Source of the DNA: Dolomedes plantarius
Taxonomy: Eukaryota > Arthropoda > Arachnida > Araneae > Dolomedidae
DNA length: 64,000 nt
Reading direction: 5' to 3'
Assembly (NCBI GenBank): GCA_907164885.2
Contig: OU015490.1
Location: forward strand, 238,776,702-238,840,701
Shown here: in pieces, positions 12,466-24,486 of the stretch
Position numbering within the stretch: position 1 is the stretch's first letter
Layout: each line of letters begins with the position of its first letter
Position numbers and translations under genes: made by a program
The notes under the pieces: model-generated
The model's input: the letters and a program-made list of their open reading frames with translations, nothing else
Database searches by the model: none
Told to the model about the DNA's origin: nothing

Positions 12466-12624
12466 TCCTGCGGTTTATTACCTCTCTGGATAATAATTAT
12501 AATAACTGGAAAATACTTGCGTGATGTAACGTATTTTTGTCACGAGCAAAGCTCTTTAAAGAGCGCGACATTAACGGGATTGTAAGTGAAGCTGTCTTAC
12601 AACCTTACTGTACTATAGACTTAA

Positions 12625-13042
12625 CTCTGCTGTGTACGAACCCCATTGGATTCGCTGACCTCAAAGTTAACCTATGGATAAAATGTGTCGAAGGATTGCC
12701 GACTTGGATTTAAAGAAGAAAAAATTATTCTCAATAATAGAGAAAGAAATTTTACACCTTGGGATACTTTTCGTTTTTTTATATAAAAATAATATTTTTA
12801 AATTTAAATTATTCGGGGTAAAAAATCTGGTATAGCGTGTTTTAAATGCTCATAAATTCCTTTGGTGGAAGAAATTTATAAAATAAATCTTGTTGCAAGG
12901 GGCAGAAAAGTTCAGGCTATCTGAAAATACCATTTTTGTTTGATTATCAATATTTATGTAGCTGAAAATAGTAGACTAATTTTTCCATAGGTGAGAAACA
13001 CACTGAGGTGAGAAAATTCAATAGGTTTAGTACACAACAGCC
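12625..13042. mobile_element. TTAA-flanked MITE (family P1), array copy a
   Basis: Roughly 70 bp imperfect inverted ends begin CTCTGCTGTGTACGAACCCC (left) and CTGTTGTGTACTAAACCTAT (right, inverted). Flanks are TTAA on both sides, the target preferred by piggyBac-type transposases. The interior is non-coding. Confidence 0.75.
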
Positions 13043-13085
13043 TTAACAGGACCATAAGGGAAGCTGCCTTACACTATTGCCTTAA

Positions 13086-13502
13086 CTCTGCTGTGTACTA
13101 ACCTTACTGGATTCGCTCACCTCAAAGTTAACCTGTGGAGAAAATGTGCCCAAGGATTGCCAACTTGGATTTAAAAGACTTTTAAGAAAAAAATTGTTCT
13201 CCATAATAGAGAAAGAAATTTTACACCTTGGGACATTTTTTTTTTTTAATGCAAATAATATTTTTCTATTTAAATTATTCGGGGGAAAAATCAGGTATGG
13301 CGTGTTTTAAACTCTCATAAATTCCTTTGGTGGAGGAAATTTATAAAATAAATCCAGTTGCAAGGTGCAGAAAAGTTCAGGCTATCTGAAAATACCATTT
13401 TTGTTTGATTATCAGTATTTATATAGCTGAAAATAGTAGACTAAGGTTTCCATAGATTAACATTGAGGTGAGCGAATCAAATAGGGTTAGTACACAACAT
13501 CC
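13086..13502. mobile_element. TTAA-flanked MITE (family P1), array copy b
   Basis: Same family as 12625-13042, with TTAA at 13082-13085 and 13503-13506. A linker with GTAAG...CTTAC symmetry separates the copies and is itself repeated, so the copies were amplified together with flanking DNA. Confidence 0.75.
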
Positions 13503-13556
13503 TTAACTGGACTGTAAGTGAATCTGTCTTACAGCCTTACTGTACTACAGCCTTAA

Positions 13557-13963
13557 TTCTGCTGTGTACTAACCCAATTGGATTCGCTCACCTCAGTGTT
13601 AATCTACGGAGAAAATTTTTCCAAGGATTACCGACTTGAATTTAAAGATTTTCTTTAATTGCACTACGTAATACAGAAAGAAATTTTACACGTCGGGGCA
13701 TTTTTCTTTTTAAAAAGAATATTTTAATTTAAATTATTCGGGGTAAAAAATCTGGTATAGTGTGTTTTAAACGTTCATAAATTCCTTTTGTAGACGAAAT
13801 TTATAAAATGATTCCTGCTGCAAGATGTAGAAAAGTTCATGCTACCTGAAAATACCATTTTTATTGGATTATCAGCATTTATGTAACTATAAATAGTAGA
13901 CACATTTTCTCCATAGGTTAACAATGAGGTGAACGAATCCAATAGGGTTAGTACACAGCAGCG
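13557..13963. mobile_element. TTAA-flanked MITE (family P1), array copy c
   Basis: Third head-to-tail copy, with TTAA at 13553-13556 and 13964-13967. The right end GGGTTAGTACACAGCAGCG is closest to the family consensus. It starts 471 bp after copy b; copy b starts 461 bp after copy a. Confidence 0.75.
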
Positions 13964-14034
13964 TTAAGAAATTTTGGCCAAATTGAAAGAGGAAGAAACG
14001 CAAATCTGTCAAAGTGATATATTATTATTAGCAC

Positions 14035-14593
14035 TGTAATGACTTTGCGCCTCTTTCACACCCGGAATTCCTGAGAGGGCCTAACGGCAAGACGTCCATT
14101 ATCATCTACCGTATTCATCGGTGACAGTCGCTTTGTCACCAAGTTGTGGCAGACGCCGCGTCGCCATCGGACAATTAGGAAGCCGTCTTCTGTAAGAAAT
14201 CCCCCTCCTTGCAGACAAAGCCTGTCCCGAGGATAATCATTTAGCCTTTAGCGGAAGACGCGGAATGGTTTGAAGACGGTCTACAGAAAGGAATTCAAAG
14301 AGAGCCCGCTTCAACCACCCACAGATTTTTGTGAGGATATATAGTCGCCACCTTGATGTAAATGGGGGCAGTTGACTTTTTTTTACAGGTGTGAACAACC
14401 CTCGTCGTCGGACGTGTGCCAGAGACGGAGAGCCTGCCGCGTTCCTCTCATGATATCCTGAACCCGCGAATTATCCTTAGATAATGTTTACTTTGTAATT
14501 ATTGTATAGAGCCTATATTTATTCTCGAATGCCAATAAAGCATTTTGTAAATATTAAAGGCTGTCAGTCTTGGTTTTAGGCGAAGTCCTTACA
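14035..14593 (+). mobile_element. solo LTR (Ty3/gypsy-like)
   Basis: It begins TGTAATGACT and ends AGTCCTTACA (inverted ends, one mismatch). A 4 bp target duplication GCAC flanks it (14031-14034, 14594-14597). Inside are a TATATAG box at ~14337-14344 and an AATAAAGC polyadenylation signal near 14534, in the order expected for U3-R-U5 on the plus strand. No internal retrotransposon sequence adjoins it, so it is a recombination-derived solo LTR. It sits within the ATTATTAGCACCTTG repeat of the surrounding element. Confidence 0.85.
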
Positions 14594-15410
14594 GCACCTT
14601 GATGCTAATAATAAAAATTACCGTACTTTCCGGCGTATAACGCGCACCTATAATTTTAAATTACATAATTACCGTATTTTCCGGCGTATAACGTGCACCT
14701 ATAATTTTAAATTACATTATTAGCACCTTGGTGCTAATAATAAAAATTACCGTACTTTCCGGCGTATAACGCGCACCTATAATTTTAAATTACATAATTA
14801 CCGTATTTTCCGGCGTATAACGTGCACCTATAATTTTAAATTACATTATTAGCACCTTGGTGCTAATAATAAAAATTACCGTACTTTCCGGCGTATAACG
14901 CGCACCTATAATTTTAAATTACATAATTACCGTATTTTCCGGCGTATAACGTGCACCTATAATTTTAAATTACATTATTAGCACCTTGGTGCTAATAATA
15001 AAAATTACCGTACTTTCCGGCGTATAACGCGCACCTATAATTTTAAATTACATAATTACCGTATTTTCCGGCGTATAACGTGCACCTATAATTTTAAATG
15101 ACATTATTAGCACCTTGGTGCTAATAATAAAAATTACCGTACTTTCCGGCGTATAACGCGCACCTATAATTTTAAATTACATTAGCACCTTGGGGCTAAT
15201 AATAAAAATTACCATACTTTCCGGCGTATAACGTGCACCTATAATTTTAAATTACATTATTAGCATCTTGGTGCTAATAATTAAAATTACCGTACTTTCC
15301 GGCGTATAACGCACACCTATAATTTTAAATTACATTATTAGCACCTTGGATCTAATAATAAAAATTACCGTACTTTCCGACGTATAACGCGCACCTATAA
15401 TTTTAAATTG
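14594..15410. repeat. 129 bp dimeric array, then 74-79 bp monomers
   Basis: The marker GCACCTTGGTGCTAATAAT occurs at 14594, 14723, 14852, 14981 and 15110 (exactly 129 bp steps), then at 15184, 15263 and 15341. Each 129 bp unit contains two terminal-repeat-like segments, ending GCGCACC and GTGCACC. The first four units are almost identical. Confidence 0.95.
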
Positions 15411-15681
15411 TATTTCTTAATTTTTAGGTATATTCTCCGTATAACGCTTACCCTTTCTTGACGGAGAAACCTGAAATGTATATGTGCGCTGCTCTTGTCT
15501 TTTGAAGTCATTCATTAGAAGGATTTTCACAGGCTTTCGAACAATAGTATACAGAATCGACATGCGATAAGGGGAATATGTGTTTGGGATATGAATAAAT
15601 AATTATGCAAACAGGGGGTAAGGACGCACTTCTGACCCGAATGAATTTGCGGAATTAGGAGTCAGATGTTTTTTCTTTTAG

Positions 15682-15771
15682 AACTACCTTTCAGAAACAG
15701 AATTCGATGATGTGCCTGAAGATATAACGGAAGACGAATATGACGAACTATTTATGTTATCCGATAATTAA
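15682..15771 (+). pseudogene. acidic C-terminal tail of a pogo-like transposase
   Basis: The open segment reads NYLSETEFDDVPEDITEDE then YDELFMLSDN and a stop. It is preceded by TTTTTTCTTTTAG, a plausible splice acceptor. Acidic tails of this sort end pogo/Tigger transposases. The DDE domain is missing, so this is a remnant. Confidence 0.5.
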
Positions 15772-16137
15772 AAATTTTAAGTTCATAAGGTATTGTCATA
15801 TCTTTTAAATAAACAGCATTTAAGTACATGCAGAAATCTAATTTTTTTGTGTTCATCTTTTCCTTATTTTTAAGTCTATCATTTTTATATCCGGCGTATA
15901 ACGCGCGACCGTAAATTTCGATCTTATTTTTTATATTAAAAGTGCGCGTTATGCGCTGAAAAATACGGTATATTAAAATTATATTAAAAAACTATATAAA
16001 AATTATTTGTGATTTCATTATAAAAAAATTAGAAATAATTTTAGTTTTAGAAAAATATTGTGACACTCCTTTGTTTATTAGCCAATTTAACAAATGGCAT
16101 TATATGAAAAGAAAAGACAAAACCTTTGTGCTCGAGG

Positions 16138-16316
16138 AATAAACAGGAAATCCAACGTAAATAAAGCACAAATAGCAGTAAGTTTTCGGCTTTTTGAGCT
16201 GCCACTAAGTTCTTTGCACTGATGCAGAAGCTCTTTTTGCAGCATCGAAACGGCCGTATGCAAAATTGCACCTTACTGCTATTTGTGCTTTATTTACGTT
16301 GGATTTCCTGTTTATT
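16138..16316. repeat. 45 bp perfect inverted repeat with flanking direct repeats
   Basis: Arms 16138-16182 and 16272-16316 are exact reverse complements, with an 89 bp spacer. The 13 bp direct repeat TGGCATTATATGA lies at 16095-16107 and 16316-16328, so the unit resembles a fold-back insertion with a target duplication. No coding content. Confidence 0.85.
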
Positions 16317-16328
16317 GGCATTATATGA

Positions 16329-17440
16329 GCAGGATTTCTTTTTTTTTTCTATCTTGCGGTTGTGATGAACTAATCCACCGATAATAATTTGGAGTTTACT
16401 TTACTATCGGTACTGACTAATCATTTATGACGATCAGGATAAATTGAAATAATATTTTTATTTAATCCATTGGCATTTCAAGGACGCTGATACAGTCGTT
16501 AGACTAAAAATAAAAGTGAGAATAATTATGTTTGACATCTGCGTGTTTTCCTGATATCATGTTTCTTTATTACTGAGATTGACGTTTTACAATATTTACA
16601 TTAATATATGCATGAGTTACGCCATTATTTAAAACACCTGAAACGCAAATTGAAATGAAGTTCTACTCAATTACCATATTTTGGGTGGAATCTGAAGTTT
16701 CTTTTTCATCAGTACAAAATCCATGGTAAATTCATGTGACATTAGCAGTCGCCCTTTCCAGGTGTTAGGACAAAAGACCCCCCATGAGAGTGGGGAAAGT
16801 CCTAGCTATGAGACTTTACACCTGAAAATTATAAAGCGATTTTTGAAATTTTTTACCTCAGAGATATGAAATTTTGCATATATATTCATTAAAGTATAAC
16901 TATATCAAACACCATATAAAATTTTATAAATATTTAAAAAAATTTAATATTTTAAAAATTTAAATTATTTTTTTAAATGCACCTTACGATCCAATTTTGA
17001 ACTTCTTCCCTTAATTTTGTATTTATATTGCTTATAAATACATTTTGAACAGAGTTGTGTATTACTTTGTACTTTCGTTGAATAGTTGATTTTTAGGAAA
17101 TATCTTTTTCTTGTACTCTGAATTTTCGTGAAATTTTTGTACTTTTCTACACTTAAGTTAAACTTTGATAATCTGAATGATGTCGAAACCTGAAATGGAT
17201 ACATAACTTCATTTTAATGTATTAGAGGAGTCTTTATTATAAATTTTATAAAATTTCGTCAAAAATTGTGACGCAAGGAGCTTTTCAAAGACTTCAAATA
17301 TGGAAATTACTCATTTTGAGAAAAAGCCATTTAAAAGATGTCTTTTCACCTACCTTTAATATTTGCTTTTCTAAAACCACAGAGTTTTCATTTTACTTTT
17401 CATTATATATTTTAATTGCTTTTTATTCCAATATTTACGT
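16329..17440. other. AT-rich DNA, nothing recognised
   Basis: No ORF or RNA with support was found. It becomes extremely A/T-rich toward the minisatellite. Confidence 0.5.
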
Positions 17441-17445
17441 ACTTT

Positions 17446-17830
17446 TAAAATATTACAAATTTTTAAAAGTCCAATATTACATATTTTTAAAAATCTAATA
17501 TTACATATTTTTAAAAATCCAATATTACATATTTTTAAAATCGAATATTACGTATTTTTAAAAATCCAATATTATATATATATTTTTAAAAATACAATAT
17601 TACATAATTTTAAAATCCAATATTACATATTTTTAAAAATACAATATTACATATTTTTAAAATACGATATTACATATTTTTAAAAATTCAATATTACATA
17701 TTTTTAAAAATCCAATGTTACATATTTTTAAAAATCCAATATTGCATATTTTTAAAAATCCAATATAACATGTTTTTAAACATCCAATACTACATATTTT
17801 TAAAATCCAATATTACAGGTTTTTAGAAAA
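17446..17830. repeat. AT minisatellite, ~22-27 bp unit
   Basis: About fifteen units of the form CCAATATTACATATTTTTAAA, with length variation from the A/T runs and frequent point changes. Confidence 0.9.
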
Positions 17831-18062
17831 TTGGAATTTTAAAAAATTCCAATTTTTGTTCCATTTTAGTAATTTGAAATTCTACTATCCCCTTAACTCT
17901 TAAAACTGTAGGCCAACTGTAACTGTACGCAAATTGTAAGTCGCGAAAAAAAATGGGAGGAGTCGCGCATAGTCTGAAGTAAATTTATATCATATTGAAT
18001 TAAAGACCCCGCTTTAAATTTTTTGTAGTCACACATTTTTAATGTTTTTATTTGTTAAAAAA

Positions 18063-18275
18063 TAGCCGCCATCATGGCATAATGGGTAGCGTCGTAAGCG
18101 TCCACGCGCAGTGGGCTTGGGTTCAAATCTCGTATAAGGCTTAGACCTCACCGTGTTGTCCCCTCATAGAGAGCGATGCTGGCTCACCTAAATGGTGCTC
18201 CCATAATGAAGGAGTCAGCAAGACTGCTCGGTGAATAACCATAGGCGAATGTCTCAAGACAAGTCCTCCGCATTA
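18063..18275 (+). mobile_element. tRNA-derived SINE, family C
   Basis: A-box-like TGGCATAATGGGTAGCGTC and B-box-like GGGTTCAAATCTC occur at pol III spacing. They are followed by a unique body (CCTCACCGTGTTGTCCCCTC) and an A-rich end. It separates two arrays of the same minisatellite. Confidence 0.65.
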
Positions 18276-18404
18276 GAAAATTATTATTTCTTTATTAGAA
18301 AAAATTATTTCTTTGCCTCCGCATTAAAAAAAAAGAAAAGAATGTTAAAAGTATAATATAGTATTGTTAAATAGGTGTCTATTGGTTATTAAACTTTGTG
18401 TTTT

Positions 18405-18600
18405 TAGAAAATCGAATATTAGGTATTTTTAAAATCCAATATTAGATATTTTTAAAATCCAATATTACATATTTTTAAAATCCAATATTAGATATTTTTA
18501 AAATCCAATATTACATATTTTTAAAATCCAATATTACATATTTTTAAAATCTAATATAACATGTTTTTAAAAATCCAAAATAACATACTTTTAATGCCAA
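18405..18600. repeat. AT minisatellite, second block
   Basis: Same unit as 17446-17830, more regular (about 23 bp, TTTTTAAAATCCAATATTA). Probably one ancestral array interrupted by the intervening SINE-bearing DNA. Confidence 0.85.
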
Positions 18601-18633
18601 AATTACATATTTTGCAACGGATGCGTGCATGTT

Positions 18634-19157
18634 GTTGGGACAAGCAAGGAAACACAGAGAATTGGCCTTTATCATACATTTATTCGACAAAAATCAAAAT
18701 TCTTTTAAACTGTAATTAATAACAGAATAATATTCCCCTTCATATTAACATTTAACACACAAGGAATCAGAAGCAGAGACAAACTATTTGGTCAAAGTAA
18801 TTATTTTTAGAACCTATCGGGAGGCACTTACTACTGTTGGAGAATACAGCGATGAAATGGCTTCGATAACAGGGACCCAAATCAAGTCATCATGTCGGGT
18901 TACCGGCACTACCGCTAGACTCCGAGGTAGTTCAATCTGGACTCGTCCGAGCTCTAGGAAAACAGCCGGCGTAATCTCTCGACCTTCTCTCGTTTTTTTC
19001 TTTCTTGGAGGGGCTGTTGTCCGTTTACCAGGGCCATTTTGGCCCGCCCCTTTTTCTCTCATTGGGCAGTAGGCTGTTTTTCTCTCAGCAGTTCCTGCCC
19101 CAATTGGTCCTTTATTATACTGCTCCTGTTCATAGTCTGCGAAGTACCTCCCCACCA
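18634..19157 (-). mobile_element. possible LTR on the minus strand
   Basis: Read on the minus strand, it starts TGGTGGGGAGG and ends CTTGTCCCAACA, with imperfectly inverted ends. A TATAATAAAGG box lies near the start and AATAAATG about 50 bp before the end. No target duplication is visible. A GC-rich 125-codon minus-strand frame (18814-19188) crosses it without recognisable similarity and is probably fortuitous. Confidence 0.35.
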
Positions 19158-19475
19158 TAATTTTCATTTGAAATACAACTTTGACCATTATCTGCTGAAA
19201 GTTTTATTGTTGGCAATAAAATAACGCCCATCTATCTTGCAATATTCATAGTCTTTTGATCGCTATCAATGGCCACACAGACAGCTTTTCTTTTACGTCC
19301 TCATAGTGAACAAGCCTTTATTTTTATTTTATTTATTATTTTTTACCTCTCAAGTTTTTATAAGAGTTTTGTTTTTGGCCGTCTTTTGACCTCACACCGC
19401 GGTGAATTATAACATTCAACGCTTCTACAGTGTCAAACAGTTTTACAGTAAAATCTCCATCAGAAAAAGGCTATG

Positions 19476-19812
19476 CAGTAAAACCTCGTTTATCAGGACT
19501 AACTGGGACCATAGGCAATCCGGACAATCGAAAGTCCGGGTAATCTGGGTAATATGGGAAATAAGCAAAAAAAGTCCTTAACTAAGCAGACTTACCGTTT
19601 ATTACGATAAAAAAACTATGTTTTATAACACAATTACATAGTATCGTTTACAAAGACATTAAAAACATAAATATAACTTTTCACATCATTTCAAAACAGC
19701 CTGACACGCTGACACATGCGCATTGCGTTCTTCCCTGTCTTTCGTAAATTTTGCACTTTCGGATTATCCGGAAATCCGGATCAACTACGGGCGGATAAAC
19801 GAAGTTTTACTG
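19476..19812. mobile_element. pogo/Tigger-like MITE
   Basis: Ends CAGTAAAACCTCGTTTATC and (inverted) CAGTAAAACTTCGTTTATCC are followed by subterminal ATCCGGA blocks on both sides. The right end abuts TA. Length 337 bp, no coding interior. Confidence 0.8.
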
Positions 19813-20224
19813 TATTTAACGCAAACTCTTCTAAAAATAGAATGTTGCATGTAAATCATGTGCCAGATAAAATTATAATTGGCGTGCTAATAATCAGGGC
19901 CTCCAGCGAAAAGTGATATGATAAACCCATATTGTTGTAAATAAAAACCCAACTTAAAAAAAATTATAAAAAATTATAAATAAAATACAAATAATAGACA
20001 CCCCCATTTTCTAAGATTACTTGAAGTTAAATTAAAATTATTTTATTTACCAAATCTCATGCATTTCATCAATCATCTCTAAATTAATTTTTCGGAGATC
20101 TTTCTTTTCTTCTTTTTTTATTCGTATTTCTGTTTCCAATCCCTTTGGTGTAGGAAAGCCTACACCAAATCCAAAGGACCTTGGTCCTTGGCGAAGGGTA
20201 GTTAAGCAGCTTCACTTAAGGCAA

Positions 20225-20490
20225 GGTACCACTAGGGCTGAAGTCTGACTTGACCTCGAAGAACATCGGTCCCGTAATTTTGAACCGAATCAAGTGACGA
20301 GAACGGAACACTTGACCTCGCACCTCCAGAGGTATTTTGGGAACTTGGAGGACATTGCCGCTACGACAGATTTTTTCCGTGCACCAGCCGCCATTAGTAT
20401 ACACGTCGGTGGTTTTGTCAGCAACGGGCATCAAACCAGCGACGTTCAGATCACTGCCCGCTGTCCTTGCCAACCGGGCTATCGCACCCA
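20225..20490 (-). mobile_element. SINE family A, partial
   Basis: Minus-strand copy sharing the family block CTGGAGGTGCGAGGTCAAGTG and the B-box region with the copy at 3990. The CAA tail is missing. Short ORFs crossing it are SINE sequence. Confidence 0.75.
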
Positions 20491-20551
20491 ATGCGTATTT
20501 CTTATCATGTATAACATTCTCCCTCTATTATGTCTGTTAGTTTTGTTTTAG

Positions 20552-23096
20552 GTATACAGATGTGACAGTTTTGACGATATCTATTTATTGCCTGTTGTGG
20601 CACCATACGATCGTTCACGTTTTCAGTTTTAAGATAATTTCTGTTTTTTGTTGTGGTTCTATTGACGTGTGAAAAGCTCTTCCTGCTCACTCTCAGAAGA
20701 GTGAAGTAAAACAGTTTCAATGGGTCACGAAGTTTGATAATATTTAATATTTGGGACTATCAAATCCATTTTGATATTACGTAACAAATACCAAAATTCT
20801 GGGATGGTTTTGTAAGATGGAGATACATCCCGATTCAATCGAAATGATCTCCACTTGTGTAATTTTAGATCCAAACACGTATTAATGTCATTGTAAGCTG
20901 TATTTTTTAAAAACTATCTTATTATAATTCAATTATGCTTATAATAAAAAATAAATATTATTGCTTTTTGCTACATTTTTAACTTATAAGGGGGAAAACC
21001 CAGATTTTGAGATATTTTCGAAAAATAAAACCAAAAATCCATCTGGTCATTGAAAACCACAGATCTGGGTTTATATACCCAGGTATGGGAGCTCTGTTAA
21101 CAATAAAGGTAGCAAACAAAATAGTGAAAGAGAGAGAAGTAAATGCACGTATAGTGTGTTATACAATACGCGTGATAGTGGTGAAACTATTACTCGTCAA
21201 GATTATAAAACGGGTTTTATAAGTACACTTTAGCGCTTTATACACTTAAATACTCAGGTAAAGTAGCAACTGAGAAAGAAAAAATATCTATGACTTATAT
21301 TCAATAGGAGCATTTAACATTTTGTAAAACTCTTGGCAAAAATGTGTCCTTTTTTTCTCCGTGATCATAGGCTACAACCGTCGCTGCAAAAAATCAGTAA
21401 AACCTGAATTGTAGATAAATATCTCAACCTAGATATCATCTTTAATAATTTTCTCTACACTGTGATAAAAATGTAGTGAAGAAATCTAATAATGAAAGAA
21501 GCCCAATCGGCCCATTTTTTCCAGCCCTTCTTATATAACATTCCATTTAGTAAACGAGAACGCGTAATTTTTTTGATAGATTAACCCGTGTGCCACAAAA
21601 TAGCAGATGAAAGCCTGATAAGCATCCCTTTATTGCTTTTATGACATATACAGAAAAAAATAACGGAAGTAACTCAACAGACTTCAGCTAACATTTTAAA
21701 TCAGTGATTGTCCGGTGACAGAAAACACTATCTTTTGTTATCATCAAAGTCTGCAGATCACGTTTGGTCTATATACCCAGGTAATGCGAAGATACTGTTC
21801 TTGTATAGACACTGTAAAGACGGGTGAAGTAAAAGTTTAAGCAGTGAATTTTAAATCGTAGTCGAGTTCATGGGTTAAACAACTGGTATTGTTAAAACTC
21901 ATTTCCGTTAGTTAAATTGTTTATTTTAAAGGAGTTCAACAATAGGCTTTACTTCATTGTTAATGATTTGATCTCCAAACTGATCTTTACTAGTTTTCAG
22001 TAAGTATTCTGGTAGGTATATTATGAAGCTGTTATTTTGTTTATCTGTAACTATTCTTTTTATATACTGTTCTAATTAAAAGTAAATTATACTGGACTGG
22101 TATCTATATTTTATTATAGATTATAAATTACCCTTCGGGTGTAATTACCCACTTTTAAGGTCGTGAAGATTATTTCAACACTTGTCCTGAAATGAGGAGG
22201 GGGTGGGGGGCATTTGATATCATTAAATATATTAATACTTTCATGTTATCTTCCGATAGTTTATCCAATAATTATTCCTCATGATTACGAAAAAAATGTC
22301 TGGCAGATATTTAGGTGATTCGTGTCGTTTAAAACTTGTCGAGCATTCCTTTCTTTTGTCTGAGCTTAGAGTCGCATGACTGAGCTAATGCCATTATTTT
22401 GAAAATAAAATAGTTTACCCATGAACAGAAAATTTCTATTCCAGCCTACAGATACGAGCAATTAAATTTAGAAGCATCCATCTTTAGTCCAAACTTAGTG
22501 GTGATTCGATATGATGTATGTTTTTTTAAAGAAGCTGTAGTTCCGATTAGCTTTTATCTATGATTTTGCCACTACTGTAACTTTTTTGAGGGAAATTTAT
22601 TGTCATAAATGGAAACCGTTCATATTATTTTCGGTAATCAATAAATCACGAATTTTCATAGTAAATGAAACAAAAAATATTCCAAATCTACAAATTCACA
22701 TGTTAGGACTTACTCAGATTACAAACTTAAGAATACAATTATATCTTACCTAATGACCCTTGAATTTTGACACTGTTTTATCATTTTCACACATGCAGCA
22801 TTCTGATAAATATGGATCCATTGTAAACCGTCAATGCTAAGATGAATTACAGAAAATCTTAGACTTTTAATGTTATACAGATCATGTGTAAAAAAGTTCG
22901 TAAAACACAAGAAAAGTTAGAGGAAAAATAAAGAAAATAATTAAAACGGAACGACCTCTCATGAAAAAAAAATTTACTAATACTTTTTTATTTCTAAAAC
23001 TTGCGACTGTTGATTGACACTGGAATTTGAGGCTATTTACATCCGCATTTAGACAATACCTCTGATAATAATACCACAATCTGTAAAACTTTAGAA
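20552..23096. other. AT-rich intergenic DNA
   Basis: No gene recognised. A TATATACCCAGGTA motif recurs near 21074 and 21772. There is a small G-rich patch near 22195. Confidence 0.5.
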
Positions 23097-24290
23097 ATCA
23101 CAATTTTTGAGGTATGAAAAACTTCTAACATTTATTACAACTTGCAGTTTATAGCTTTATATTAAATAAAATTTTCATTGAAAATTTATTACTTGCGTAA
23201 TTTATACATGTTTCATATATCTTAAAAATGTGTTTGCAAACTTTCAAGATGTTTCAAGCACTACTTTTTAGTCACAGGATATTTTCTGTTTCGAGTAATA
23301 ATGAACAAGTCAATATGTGTTTTCCGATACTCTCTGAAGCAATTATTTAAGAACGCTCTTCACTAATTCGTAGTAATATTAATATATATATATATATATA
23401 TATATAAAGCCATGTATGAGCTGTTTGGTAAAGAGTAAACAAAATTCAAACAAAGTTAGAGATTTAATGGTTTGGACTTTCAATACAATTACAATTTTGT
23501 GGTATAGAAAAACTTCTAACATTTAATACAACTTGCAGTGTAGAACTTTATATTAAATATAATGTTCATTGAAACTTTATCACATGCGCAGTGTATACAT
23601 ATTTAAATTAATGCAATTTGTACAGACATATTTTATATATCTTTAAACTATGTCTTCAAACTTTCAAGATATTTCAATCACTACTTTCTTGTCACAGGAT
23701 ATTTTCTGTTTCGAGTACTAATGATGTAGTCACTATATACTTTTAGAGACATTCTAAAACGATTATTTAATAAAGCTCTTCACTAATTCGCAGTCAAAAA
23801 AATATATAAAAATCCGTGTATGAGCTGTTAGGTAAAAATTAAACAAAATTTTAAAAAATTTAGAGATTTAACTTTGTTTCAATTTTGTTTATAAAGGTTT
23901 GGACTTTCGATACAATTAAAATTTTGAGGTGCGGAAAAACTTCCAACATTTATTATAACTTGCACTTTATAGCTTTATATTAAATAAAATGTTCATTGAA
24001 ACTTTATCACTTGCGCAATTTATACGTGCTTCATATATCTTTAAAATATATCTGCCATCTTTCAAGATATTTCAAGTACTACTTTGTCGTTACAGGATAT
24101 TTTCTGTTTCGAGTAATTATGAACTAGTCAATATATATTTTAAGAGACTTTCTAAAACAATTATTTGAGAAAGCTCTTCACTAATTCGCAGTTGAGAAAA
24201 ATATATAAAAAGCCGTGTATGAGCTTTAGGTAAAAAGTAAACAAAATTCAAACAAAGTTAGAGATTTAAAGGTTTGAACTTTAAAGTTTT
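23097..24290. repeat. ~0.4 kb direct triplication
   Basis: Three copies begin near 23097, 23490 and 23920, each containing AACTTCTAACATTTA-type, CACAGGATATTTTCTGTTTC, CTCTTCACTAATTCG and TGTATGAGCTG blocks in the same order. Divergence is roughly 10-15% by eye. A (TA)n run (23380-23407) is unique to copy 1. Confidence 0.85.
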
Positions 24291-24420
24291 GAACTTCAGT
24301 TTACAAAATTTGGAAACTTGGACAACTTATTGCAGCATCATCATCCCAAAAGCAGATACTGTTACAGGCTGGTTAAAGACTATTAGACTGTTAAAGACTT
24401 TAGAACAAAATTATCTCTCT

Positions 24421-24425
24421 ATCTT

Positions 24426-24483
<58 letters not shown>
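24421..24483. repeat. (CT)n(TA)n microsatellite
   Basis: CT run followed by TA run, ending at the TA target site of the next MITE. Confidence 0.9.

Positions 24484-24486
<3 letters not shown>

Larger units (their letters stand above)
14594..15970. mobile_element. pogo/Tigger-like element with amplified terminal repeats
   Basis: The right end (~15940-15970) is the inverted form of TACCGTATTTTTCAGCGCAT, and the same end-like sequence ACCGTACTTTCCGGCGTAT is repeated through the left part. The element probably begins before the LTR at 14035, since 14019-14034 already matches the array unit. A C-terminal transposase fragment remains at 15682-15771. The interior between is degraded. Confidence 0.6.

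Noticed and set aside
14594..15410. Regular repeats resembling a CRISPR array
   Set aside because: Units are contiguous tandem copies without unique spacers, lie in a eukaryotic transposon and have no cas genes.
18814..19188. 125-codon minus-strand ORF in GC-richer DNA
   Set aside because: No recognisable domain, overlapped by plus-strand ORFs of similar length, and located in a likely LTR.
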